Source: Frischella perrara
Lineage (GTDB): Bacteria > Pseudomonadota > Gammaproteobacteria > Enterobacterales > Orbaceae
Assembly: GCF_000807275.1 (NCBI RefSeq)
Contig: NZ_CP009056.1
Span: 372,001-436,000, forward strand
Direction of reading: 5' to 3'
Length of the DNA stretch: 64,000 nucleotides
Shown here: positions 56,189 through 62,883 of the stretch, piece after piece
Position numbering within the stretch: the stretch's first letter is position 1
How the letters are laid out: every line of letters starts with the position of its first letter
Program-made: the position numbers and the translations under genes
Notes under the pieces: model-generated
Databases searched by the model: none
What the model saw: only the letters and a program-made list of their open reading frames with translations
What the model was told of the DNA's origin: nothing

Positions 56189-56273
56189 TGGTGCGGGTGA
56201 AGGGACTTGAACCCCCACGCCTCGCGGCGCCAGAACCTAAATCTGGTGCGTCTACCAATTTCGCCACACCCGC
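56189..56273 (-). tRNA. tRNA-Leu (anticodon TAG)
   Basis: The 85 bases include CCA and a long variable arm. The anticodon stem CCAGA/TCTGG has loop TTTAGGT. It resembles E. coli leuW and occupies the same place, between Met and Gln tRNAs. The T stem contains two G-U pairs. Confidence 0.95.
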
Positions 56274-56290
56274 ATTTAATTCAATCTTAA

Positions 56291-56367
56291 TGGTGGCTAC
56301 GACGGGATTCGAACCTGTGACCCCATCATTATGAGTGATGTGCTCTAACCAACTGAGCTACGTAGCC
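56291..56367 (-). tRNA. tRNA-Met, elongator (anticodon CAT)
   Basis: The 77 bases include CCA. The sequence, with D loop AGCTCAGTTGGTTAGAGC and anticodon loop CTCATAA, agrees with E. coli metT as I remember it. It is the first gene of the cluster, just after a strong promoter. Confidence 0.97.
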
Positions 56368-56405
56368 ATTTCATTCGCGACGTCGTAAGCAACACGACGA
56401 GGCGC

Positions 56406-56434
56406 ATTATGCTTGTCTTAAGCCAAATCGTCAA
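56406..56434 (-). promoter_or_regulatory. Promoter of the tRNA cluster with GC-rich discriminator
   Basis: On the minus strand TTGACG (56434-56429), a 17-base spacer and CATAAT (56411-56406) are followed by GCGCCTCG. A GC-rich discriminator after the -10 box is the hallmark of stringently controlled stable-RNA promoters. It lies about 40 bases before the tRNA-Met. Confidence 0.8.
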
Positions 56435-56501
56435 TAGTTTTTTTGCGAATAATTGTAATTTTCAGTTTAATTGTTTGAGTTATGAACAAATAGTGCATTT
56501 T

Positions 56502-57677
56502 TTAGTTGGATAAGGCCTTAATTCTACGCCGATTTAATTCGATTTGAATATCTTTTCCAACAAATCCTTCAGCAATAATTTCCTTTATAGAAACGGATTT
56601 AGCAATCTGGTAAGCCTTTTCAAGTATAATTTTGGGCTGATAAAGCTGCCTATCATTATGATTGATTACTTTTGCATCAGCACAACAAACAATAAGTAAC
56701 TGTTGTAAATGATGAGGATTTCGCCAGACATCAATATTGTTCAATAATGTTACAATCTCTGTCGCAGATAAGTTACCGATATTATGAATAAGTTCACAGT
56801 ATCGACAAGCAAGATTAGCTATTTTTTGATATTTATTGGGAATCTTACAGCGCTGACATAACTGTTCTAATTGTATTAAATGTGGATGTTCACTTTTAAC
56901 AGCATTATTTATAGTTTCTACATGACAACACAGCGTAGCAAAACGGATTTCATTTTCATTTGTCATTTCGGATACATATTTAAGTGCTGACAAAGTAAAT
57001 TGTCCTAAATTTTGCTGATGAATATTCGGAATGGAAAATAATATATCTATTTCAGGATATAAAATTGCCAAGGCTCCAATTTCCCTTAATACCGAGAAGA
57101 AAATCTGAGGATCTTTAGTGTTTAAGGCTTTTTCTGTCTCTTTCCATACCCGTTCTGGCGTTAAGGTTTGTATTTCACCATCTATAACCATTTTCTGCAT
57201 TAAATTTAGGGTTTCCGTAGCAATGGTAAAACCTAAATGGTGGAATCTTGCAGCAAAGCGTGCCACGCGCAAAACACGTAAAGGATCTTCAGTAAATGCA
57301 GCAGATACATGGCGTAATATTCGTTGATTAATATCACGGACGCCATGAAAAGGATCAATTAATTGTTGATTCTCATCCATGGCAATAGCATTAATTGTCA
57401 GATCGCGTCTTTCTAAATCCTGCTGTAATGTAATATTCTCATTAAAGTCACAAATAAAACCTGTATAACCTAGACCTGATTTTCTTTCAGTACGTGCAAG
57501 GGCATACTCTTCTTTAGTTTTGGGATGTAGAAAAACTGGGAAATCTTTACCTACTTGCACATAGCCTTCTTGTAAAAGATCGTGTGGCTTTGCACCAACA
57601 ACAACCCAATCTCGATCAGTAACAGGCTGTTTGAGTAATATATCTCTAACCGCCCCACCAACAAGATATTTTTTCAT
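56502..57677 (-). CDS. cca: CCA-adding tRNA nucleotidyltransferase with degenerate HD domain
   Basis: Cca adds or repairs the 3' CCA of tRNAs. The 391 residues begin MKKYLVGGAVRD with the nucleotide-binding loop, followed by DRDWVVVG (metal Asp), ERRDLTINAIA and RVLRVARFAARF, so the polymerase head and neck are intact. In the C-terminal HD domain the metal-binding HD pair of E. coli is Cys251-His252 here (TLCCHVETI) and the following His-rich loop is shortened. Phosphohydrolase activities are therefore probably lost. The start has AAAGGTAG upstream. The frame is open to 57794, but the extra part is not family sequence. It lies next to ygiM, as in E. coli. Confidence 0.94.
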   Translation of the reverse strand: MKKYLVGGAVRDILLKQPVTDRDWVVVGAKPHDLLQEGYVQVGKDFPVFLHPKTKEEYALARTERKSGLGYTGFICDFNENITLQQDLERRDLTINAIAMDENQQLIDPFHGVRDINQRILRHVSAAFTEDPLRVLRVARFAARFHHLGFTIATETLNLMQKMVIDGEIQTLTPERVWKETEKALNTKDPQIFFSVLREIGALAILYPEIDILFSIPNIHQQNLGQFTLSALKYVSEMTNENEIRFATLCCHVETINNAVKSEHPHLIQLEQLCQRCKIPNKYQKIANLACRYCELIHNIGNLSATEIVTLLNNIDVWRNPHHLQQLLIVCCADAKVINHNDRQLYQPKIILEKAYQIAKSVSIKEIIAEGFVGKDIQIELNRRRIKALSN

Positions 57678-57688
57678 TATATCTACCT

Positions 57689-58306
57689 TTAATTTAACCA
57701 ACGATCTTTTTTGCGGCGTCGTGGAAAGATAAACGGTAATAACAAACCTAATAAGAGTCCCGCTCCGGCAACCATACCTCCTCTTGTGAACCACTTTAAC
57801 ATAAGGTTTTGACCATTTTCATCTATTTCCTTATTTAATGTTTCTATTTGGAGGTTTTTTTGATTCAGATCTTGTTCTAATTCGTTTTTTGAAGATTCTA
57901 ATTGACTAATTTTACTTTGAGCGGTCTTAAGTTGTTCATTATAATCATTAATTAGTGTTTGTTTTTCTTGATCTAGATTAATGATTTTTTCGTTTAAGGT
58001 GTTGATTTGTTCTTCAAGTAAAGGCAATCTTTCTTTAGCGCTTGGTGTGTTTGTTAATAGTTCGGACTCTATCCAAGCAAGGCGATTTTTCTCATCTCTT
58101 ATTTTTGTGAAACTACCATCATCACTTTTATCAATTATTGTCACTTTATCGCCCGATTTTAATGAACCAATTAAACCATAATTTGTGCTAGGACCTCTTC
58201 TTAAATAGACCGATATATTATCAGTAATATATTTATCGTCAGCAAATACTGGAAAAGAGAAAGGGATAACCGATATTGCTATAACTAAGATTATTTTTCT
58301 GCTCAT
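57689..58306 (-). CDS. ygiM: SH3-domain membrane protein YgiM (TIGR04211 family)
   Basis: The 205 residues show a signal peptide (1-22, ending VFA), a bacterial SH3 domain (about 25-90, ISVYLRRGPSTNYGLIGSLKSGD, cited by its ends ISVYLRRG and GSLKSGD), a coiled coil (about 92-165, many Glu, Lys, Gln) and one C-terminal transmembrane helix (about 172-192) followed by the positive tail PRRRKKDRW. This is the YgiM layout, probably a periplasmic domain bound to the inner membrane. The function is not well established. It lies 11 bases upstream of cca, as in E. coli. Confidence 0.92.
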   Translation of the reverse strand: MSRKIILVIAISVIPFSFPVFADDKYITDNISVYLRRGPSTNYGLIGSLKSGDKVTIIDKSDDGSFTKIRDEKNRLAWIESELLTNTPSAKERLPLLEEQINTLNEKIINLDQEKQTLINDYNEQLKTAQSKISQLESSKNELEQDLNQKNLQIETLNKEIDENGQNLMLKWFTRGGMVAGAGLLLGLLLPFIFPRRRKKDRWLN

Positions 58307-58627
58307 AATTTTTCTATAATTTTATGGTTAGTGATAGTACAAATTATAACATAAATATTTTTTACATGTTCTTTTGCGTAAATATGTATATAAACAAATA
58401 GTTATTTAATTTTTGCTTAGAAAAAGAAAGTTGCCTTAACATAAAAAGCAGATTTAATATTTAAAAGTTAGGTTTGGCGGTAAGTTTGATTATGGTGATT
58501 TAATCAATATAATTTCTCTTTATGAAAATTATAAAATTGCGATAAGCAACATGGTTATGATTTCGTTCTATTCTCAATAAGATATTAATTTGTTATCTTA
58601 GTGCATCAATCTAAAAAATGAAAAATT
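58307..58627. other. Divergent ygiM-moaC region (321 bp)
   Basis: This AT-rich region should contain both promoters. I looked for the Moco riboswitch and for an FNR site before moaC. A near-FNR sequence at 58495-58507 has the wrong spacing (see rejected list). No RNA gene is seen. Confidence 0.45.
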
Positions 58628-59137
58628 ATGTCTTCTTTAAATAATAAAAATTCACAAACTACATTTAGCCATATTAATTCCATGGGTGAGGCAAATATGG
58701 TTGATGTCTCTGAAAAGAAAATCTCTACTCGAGAAGCTGTTGCGCAAGCAATTGTTAAAATGCATGAAAGCACACTGGCAATGATTTTAGAAGGCAAACA
58801 TCATAAAGGCGATGTATTTGCTACAGCAAGAATTGCCGGTATTCAAGCTGCTAAACGAACTTGGGAGCTTATACCTTTATGCCATCCATTATTACTTAGT
58901 AAAATAGAAGTTGATATTCAAGCTGATATTGACCATTCACAAGTGATTATACGTTCATTATGTAAATTAAAAGGGCAAACAGGCGTTGAAATGGAAGCTT
59001 TAGTTGCCGCATCCACAGCTGCTTTAACCATTTATGATATGTGTAAAGCGGTACAAAAGGATATGATTATTTCTGAAGTTAGATTGATCTCAAAAACGGG
59101 TGGAAAATCGGGAGATTTTAAATGTCATGAAGACTAA
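58628..59137 (+). CDS. moaC: Cyclic pyranopterin monophosphate synthase
   Basis: MoaC makes cyclic pyranopterin monophosphate, the first stable intermediate of molybdenum cofactor synthesis. The 169 residues include [27 protein letters not shown] (cited by KGDVFATA), [19 protein letters not shown] and the catalytic-lysine stretch [11 protein letters not shown], ending GGKSGDFK. The N terminus is slightly longer than in E. coli (161). No clear Shine-Dalgarno is seen. The 3' end overlaps moaD by 11 bp. moaA and moaB, which precede it in E. coli, are not here. Confidence 0.95.
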   Translation: MSSLNNKNSQTTFSHINSMGEANMVDVSEKKISTREAVAQAIVKMHESTLAMILEGKHHKGDVFATARIAGIQAAKRTWELIPLCHPLLLSKIEVDIQADIDHSQVIIRSLCKLKGQTGVEMEALVAASTAALTIYDMCKAVQKDMIISEVRLISKTGGKSGDFKCHED

Positions 59138-59375
59138 AATTTTATTTTTTGGACAGACGCGCGAGTTAATTGGTTTATCCGATATAGAATGGGAACATTT
59201 ACCCTGCACAGTAGCTGAATTACGTGAGCAACTAAGTCATCAAGGTGATAATTGGCATTATGCTTTAACTGAAAAAAGTTGTCTTTGTGCAGTAAATAAG
59301 ATATTGGTAAATGATCTTCATATTGTTGAAAATGGAGATGAAGTTGCTTTCTTTCCTCCCGTAACAGGTGGGTAA
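59127..59375 (+). CDS. moaD: Molybdopterin synthase sulfur carrier subunit
   Basis: This 82-residue ubiquitin-like protein ends in the essential Gly-Gly (FFPPVTGG), which is thiocarboxylated and delivers sulfur to MoaE. The start at 59127 ([14 protein letters not shown]) fits the family and follows GGGAG 14 bases upstream. An earlier in-frame codon at 59100 lies within moaC. It overlaps the end of moaC, giving coupled translation. Confidence 0.94.
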   Translation: MKTKILFFGQTRELIGLSDIEWEHLPCTVAELREQLSHQGDNWHYALTEKSCLCAVNKILVNDLHIVENGDEVAFFPPVTGG

Positions 59376-59379
59376 AGAT

Positions 59380-59829
59380 ATGAAACACAATCGAGTAATA
59401 GTTAACGCGAATCAGATCAATGTAAATGAGCATTATAATTGGTTATTACAATCACCAGAAGATGGTGCTGTTGTGACTTTCACCGGTAAGGTTAGGTCAG
59501 AAGGGCAAGAAGTGATATCACTATTTCTAGAGCACTATCAAGGAATGACGGAAAAGGCAATTAATGAGATAATTTGTGAAGCACGTCAACGATGGTCAAT
59601 TAGACGTGTAGCCGTTGTTCATCGAGTTGGTAATATTTTGGCTAATGAACAAATCGTATTTATTGGAGTTAGCAGTTCACATAGGCAGGCAGCTTTTAAT
59701 ACTACAGAGTTTATTATGGATAAATTGAAAAATGATGTCCCTTTATGGAAGAAGGAGAGAACCAAGAACCAAGAAGAATGGGTTGAGGCAAAAAAAACTG
59801 ATTGTGATAGCTTGAAAAAATGGTATTAG
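59380..59829 (+). CDS. moaE: Molybdopterin synthase catalytic subunit
   Basis: MoaE inserts two sulfurs into cyclic pyranopterin monophosphate with MoaD. The 149 residues have DGAVVTFTGKVR, LEHYQGMTEKAI, HRVGNI, SSSHRQAAFNTTEFIMD and the active-site lysines near PLWKKERT. I place the start at 59380. A GTG at 59368 adds four residues and overlaps moaD, so it is an alternative. Confidence 0.94.
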   Translation: MKHNRVIVNANQINVNEHYNWLLQSPEDGAVVTFTGKVRSEGQEVISLFLEHYQGMTEKAINEIICEARQRWSIRRVAVVHRVGNILANEQIVFIGVSSSHRQAAFNTTEFIMDKLKNDVPLWKKERTKNQEEWVEAKKTDCDSLKKWY

Positions 59830-59902
59830 GCTATAATGTATATATAATGACGACTATTGATGTGATATTTAATGCACAAATTTTAAGAGAGGGTATGATA
59901 AT

Positions 59903-60631
59903 ATGAATAATTATTTTGGTAATGGCTCTATTATTGAACAAGCCGGTGCGCGTGTTCAAACGTATATGAGTCACGTTTATGGATGGATGACAGTAGGGCT
60001 TGTTTTATCAGGATTAGTTGCTTGGTATGCTTCGATAAGTCCTCAAGTTAGTCAATTATTATTTAACGATACTCCTCAAGGAAAATCAATAAGTGGTTTC
60101 TCGTGGTTTTTATTCATTGCTGAAATAGGATTAGTCTTTGTTTTATCTGGAATGATCAATCGTTTATCTGGAAGCATGGCAACGACATTATTTATGATAT
60201 TTTCTGTAGTTAATGGTTTATCACTAACGCCTATTTTCTTAGCATATACACATTCATCTATCGCCAGTGTTTTCTTTATTACGGCAGGTATGTTTGCTGC
60301 ATTATCTTTTTATGGCTATAGCACGAAACGAGATCTTACCGCTGTTGGTCGTTTCTTGTTTATGGGATTAATCGGTATTGTTATTGCCAGTATTGTAAAT
60401 ATCTTTATGAAAAGTGAACCTCTAATGTGGGCTATGACTTATATTGGTGTGTTTATCTTTGCTGGCTTGACAGCTTACGATACTCAAAAATTAAAAAATA
60501 TCGGTATGAATATCTCTTCTGATGATAGTAATGTCTTCAGACGTTTTGTTATTTTGGGTGCTTTAACACTTTATCTTGATTTCATTAACTTATTTATTAT
60601 GTTATTAAGAATTTTAGGCGATCGCCGATAG
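59903..60631 (+). CDS. ybhL: Bax inhibitor-1/YccA family membrane protein (YbhL)
   Basis: The 242-residue protein has seven hydrophobic helices and ends with LGALTLYLDFINLFIMLLRILG (given by its start LGALTLYLDF), the BI-1 family signature. The N-terminal AGARVQTYMSHVYGWMTVGL matches YbhL. Relatives act as pH-sensitive calcium leak channels or in membrane-protein quality control; the role here is unknown. It follows moaE, as in E. coli. AGAGAGGG lies before the ATG. Confidence 0.93.
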   Translation: MNNYFGNGSIIEQAGARVQTYMSHVYGWMTVGLVLSGLVAWYASISPQVSQLLFNDTPQGKSISGFSWFLFIAEIGLVFVLSGMINRLSGSMATTLFMIFSVVNGLSLTPIFLAYTHSSIASVFFITAGMFAALSFYGYSTKRDLTAVGRFLFMGLIGIVIASIVNIFMKSEPLMWAMTYIGVFIFAGLTAYDTQKLKNIGMNISSDDSNVFRRFVILGALTLYLDFINLFIMLLRILGDRR

Positions 60632-60643
60632 TTATTTATAAAT

Positions 60644-60670
60644 AAAAAAGGGTCTAAGAGACCCTTTTTT
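60644..60670. terminator. Bidirectional intrinsic terminator between ybhL and gloA
   Basis: AAAAAGGGTCT and AGACCCTTTTTT form a near-perfect stem with a three-base loop, with T runs on both strands. It ends ybhL rightward and gloA leftward. Confidence 0.93.
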
Positions 60671-60706
60671 ATTTTAACGTTTATAATAAGATAACAACTC
60701 TAAAAA

Positions 60707-61114
60707 TTAGTTGCCCAACGCTTTATCGGCTTGACTATTTTGAATTAATTCAATTTTATACCCATCAGGATCTTCGACAAATGCGATAATGGTTTTTCCA
60801 CCTTTGACGGGACCTGCTTCGCGAGTTACTTTTCCACCAGCCATTTTTATACGTTGACAGGTTTCCGCGACATCATCCACACCAATCGCAATATGACCAA
60901 ATGCATTACCATGATCATATTCTTTTGTCCCCCAGTTATAAGTTAATTCAATCACTGAAGCCGTACTTTCATCATCATAGCCAACAAAAGCTAATGAGTA
61001 CTGATATTCAGGATTTTCACTCGTTCTTAAAAGCTTCATACCCATTATCTTAGTATAAAAATCAATAGATCGTTGTAAATCGCCGACGCGAATCATCGTA
61101 TGTAAAACACGCAT
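60707..61114 (-). CDS. gloA: Lactoylglutathione lyase (glyoxalase I)
   Basis: GloA converts the glutathione adduct of methylglyoxal to S-lactoylglutathione. The 135 residues equal the E. coli enzyme. All four metal ligands are present: His5 in VLHTMIRV, Glu near 56 in VIELTYNWG, His near 74 in [10 protein letters not shown] and Glu near 122 in KIELIQN. The compact form with these ligands is usually nickel-dependent. It is a single gene downstream of slyB on the same strand (27-base gap), possibly co-transcribed. Confidence 0.96.
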   Translation of the reverse strand: MRVLHTMIRVGDLQRSIDFYTKIMGMKLLRTSENPEYQYSLAFVGYDDESTASVIELTYNWGTKEYDHGNAFGHIAIGVDDVAETCQRIKMAGGKVTREAGPVKGGKTIIAFVEDPDGYKIELIQNSQADKALGN

Positions 61115-61141
61115 AGCTTAAATATCCTTATATAATTATTT

Positions 61142-61624
61142 TTAATTAATTCGAGGTGAGGCACTAATTTGTTTACCATTAGTAACGATACGAACTTGTT
61201 GACCAACATAGAATTGATTCGCAGTGCCTTTTTGTATAATAACAATTGTTGTGCCATTTTCACGTAAGATTTCCAATTCTACGGCGTTAGCCTGACTAGC
61301 CAAATCTTGAACTTCATTACCTAAAAGTGCACCACCAATTGCACCACCAGCAATGGCAAGTTTATTACCTGTTCCACCACCAATCGTATTACCTAAAAAT
61401 CCACCTAAAATTGCACCGCCTACTGAACCAATTACATTAGTTGTTGAACCATTAGAGGCATTAGTCTGAATTTTCACCGGACGAACCGATAAAACTTTAC
61501 CATAATCCACTTGTTGTACTTGTTTTGCTTGATCGGCTGTATAAACATCTCCTGAATAGATATCACTATTTTGACAAGCCGTTAAAGCCAAAACTAAACA
61601 AGCGATTGTTGTTAATTTCTTCAT
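61142..61624 (-). CDS. slyB: Outer-membrane lipoprotein SlyB
   Basis: The 160-residue lipoprotein has a type II signal peptide (MKKLTTIACLVLALTAC, lipobox LTAC). SGDVYTADQAKQVQ follows, then a glycine-zipper hairpin (GGAILGGFLGNTIGGGTGNK, given by its start GGAILGGFLG), and a C-terminal beta domain with GQQVRIVTNG. It matches SlyB, which stabilises outer-membrane proteins under envelope stress and is PhoP-controlled in enterobacteria. The start at 61624 is preferred over an ATG at 61639, which would add five residues before the signal peptide. Confidence 0.92.
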   Translation of the reverse strand: MKKLTTIACLVLALTACQNSDIYSGDVYTADQAKQVQQVDYGKVLSVRPVKIQTNASNGSTTNVIGSVGGAILGGFLGNTIGGGTGNKLAIAGGAIGGALLGNEVQDLASQANAVELEILRENGTTIVIIQKGTANQFYVGQQVRIVTNGKQISASPRIN

Positions 61625-61648
61625 AAATCTATACCTCATTGATTTAAA

Positions 61649-61677
61649 TTAACTTTATTTTATCATTTTAAAGTTAA
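61649..61677. promoter_or_regulatory. Inverted repeat in the slyB upstream region
   Basis: TTAACTTTA (61649-61657) and TAAAGTTAA (61669-61677) are perfect inverted copies 11 bases apart, starting 25 bases before the slyB start. They could be an operator or a leader hairpin. They are not a PhoP box, which is a direct repeat. Confidence 0.35.
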
Positions 61678-62012
61678 CTATTTGAAACTATTAATAATAT
61701 TAACAAAACCTTACAACTAGTATTGTTATTTCTATATCGATTCTTTAGTGTTATTAGTAAAAAATAGATTGATATAAAACCGTGTAGCTTTAGTTCATTA
61801 TTGCTATTTTAATACAATTCTAACGAAAGGTTGTACAATTAATGTTAAAAAGCTAAATGATTTGGGAAAGAAGTTGTTGTTATGTGCTAAAAATGAAATA
61901 GTGATGCAAATATAAGCAAATACAGTAATATTGTCACATAGATAATAATGTAATTTTTATAATCTGTTGATTTGATGTTACAATTAAAACTATTATTAGT
62001 TAATTTGGTGAT
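61678..62012. other. Divergent slyB-lipoprotein region
   Basis: About 335 AT-rich bases carry the upstream sequences of slyB (left) and of the small lipoprotein and seqA (right). I see no open frame, RNA gene or confident promoter. Confidence 0.4.
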
Positions 62013-62021
62013 TTGAAAGAG

Positions 62022-62225
62022 ATGAGTCTATTATCAAAATATAGCTTTTTTATTTTTATGATATTCTTGATGTTAGGATGTGAAAAATCAATTAAAGAAC
62101 AAAACACATCATCTACCAATCATGTTGAAATGGCTAATATTGATGATTGTGATGATGACGATGTTCCGACCAATTTACATAACAATCTTGAACCAATTGC
62201 TGTTAAGGGATGCAAAATTTATTAA
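62022..62225 (+). CDS. Small acidic lipoprotein, unknown
   Basis: The 67 residues comprise a signal peptide (SLLSKYSFFIFMIFLMLGC) with a lipobox LMLGC and a short mature part containing an Asp cluster (NIDDCDDDDVP) and two further cysteines. It would be lipid-anchored on the periplasmic side. I do not recognise the family. A TTG at 62013 is an alternative start. The Shine-Dalgarno is ambiguous for both, since GAG abuts the ATG. It lies 60 bases upstream of seqA on the same strand and may share its transcript. Confidence 0.55.
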   Translation: MSLLSKYSFFIFMIFLMLGCEKSIKEQNTSSTNHVEMANIDDCDDDDVPTNLHNNLEPIAVKGCKIY

Positions 62226-62285
62226 CCCTATTACTTTTTATTAAATTCTTCTTATAGATAGGAACGACAAAAGGAATATTATTAT

Positions 62286-62795
62286 ATGAAGACCATTGAA
62301 ATTGATGATGAACTTTATCAATATATCGCTAGCCAAACCTTGCATATTGGTGAAAGTGCTTCCAGCATATTACGACGTTTGTTAGCTATTAGATCAAAAG
62401 ATGATACGAATCAGCGATCTAGCACAAATCATCAGAAAAATGATTCATCCTCCTTACTGACATTAGTAAAAAGTGATAATTTTTTAGCTGAAAAGAAACT
62501 CGTTAATCGTTTTTTAACAATTCTTTCGACGTTATATTTATGTGACAAAAGTATGTTTTCAGTGGCTGCAGCTTCATTACATGGTAGTAAAAGACGTTAT
62601 TTAGCTAAAGATGAAGAAACACTGCTTAAATCAGGTAAAAATACTAAACCTAAGTCGATACCTAATACACCATATATGGTAGTAACTAATAGTAATACAG
62701 CTCGAAAAATATTTATTATAGAATCACTCATGAAAAATATGGATATTTCGGCTGAAATTATCAATCAAGTAAAAACACAATTTGTATTAAAATAA
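62286..62795 (+). CDS. seqA: Negative modulator of replication initiation SeqA
   Basis: SeqA binds hemimethylated GATC sites, sequesters oriC after initiation and tracks forks. The 169 residues have the N-terminal oligomerisation domain (KTIEIDDELYQYIASQTLHIGESAS, cited by KTIEIDDELY and HIGESAS), a linker, and the DNA-binding domain with VNRFLTILSTLY, LHGSKRRYLA, TKPKSIPNTPYMVVTN and NTARK. The presence of seqA implies Dam methylation in this organism. It is followed by pgm, the seqA-pgm order of E. coli. Confidence 0.95.
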   Translation: MKTIEIDDELYQYIASQTLHIGESASSILRRLLAIRSKDDTNQRSSTNHQKNDSSSLLTLVKSDNFLAEKKLVNRFLTILSTLYLCDKSMFSVAAASLHGSKRRYLAKDEETLLKSGKNTKPKSIPNTPYMVVTNSNTARKIFIIESLMKNMDISAEIINQVKTQFVLK

Positions 62796-62799
62796 TTTA

Positions 62800-62826
62800 G
62801 GTAAGATTGGTATTAAACCGATTACC
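62800..62826 (+). terminator. Weak hairpin between seqA and pgm
   Basis: GGTAA-GA-TTGG pairs with CCGATTACC (bulge and one G-U) around a seven-base loop and is followed by TTTAATTTAA. It may attenuate read-through into pgm. Confidence 0.35.
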
Positions 62827-62883
62827 TTTAATTTAATCAAAAATCCTTTTTTGGTTTTTACATAATGTATGGTAAATAATAAC

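Noticed and set aside
58495-58507. GTGATTTAATCAA before moaC as an FNR site
   Set aside because: FNR needs TTGAT-N4-ATCAA. Here the half-sites are three bases apart and the first is imperfect.
58307-58627. Moco riboswitch before moaC
   Set aside because: The upstream sequence is AT-rich and lacks the GC-rich multi-stem architecture of that riboswitch.
59134-59433. 99-codon open frame antisense to moaD/moaE
   Set aside because: It lies wholly opposite conserved coding sequence and has no ribosome site. It is a shadow frame.
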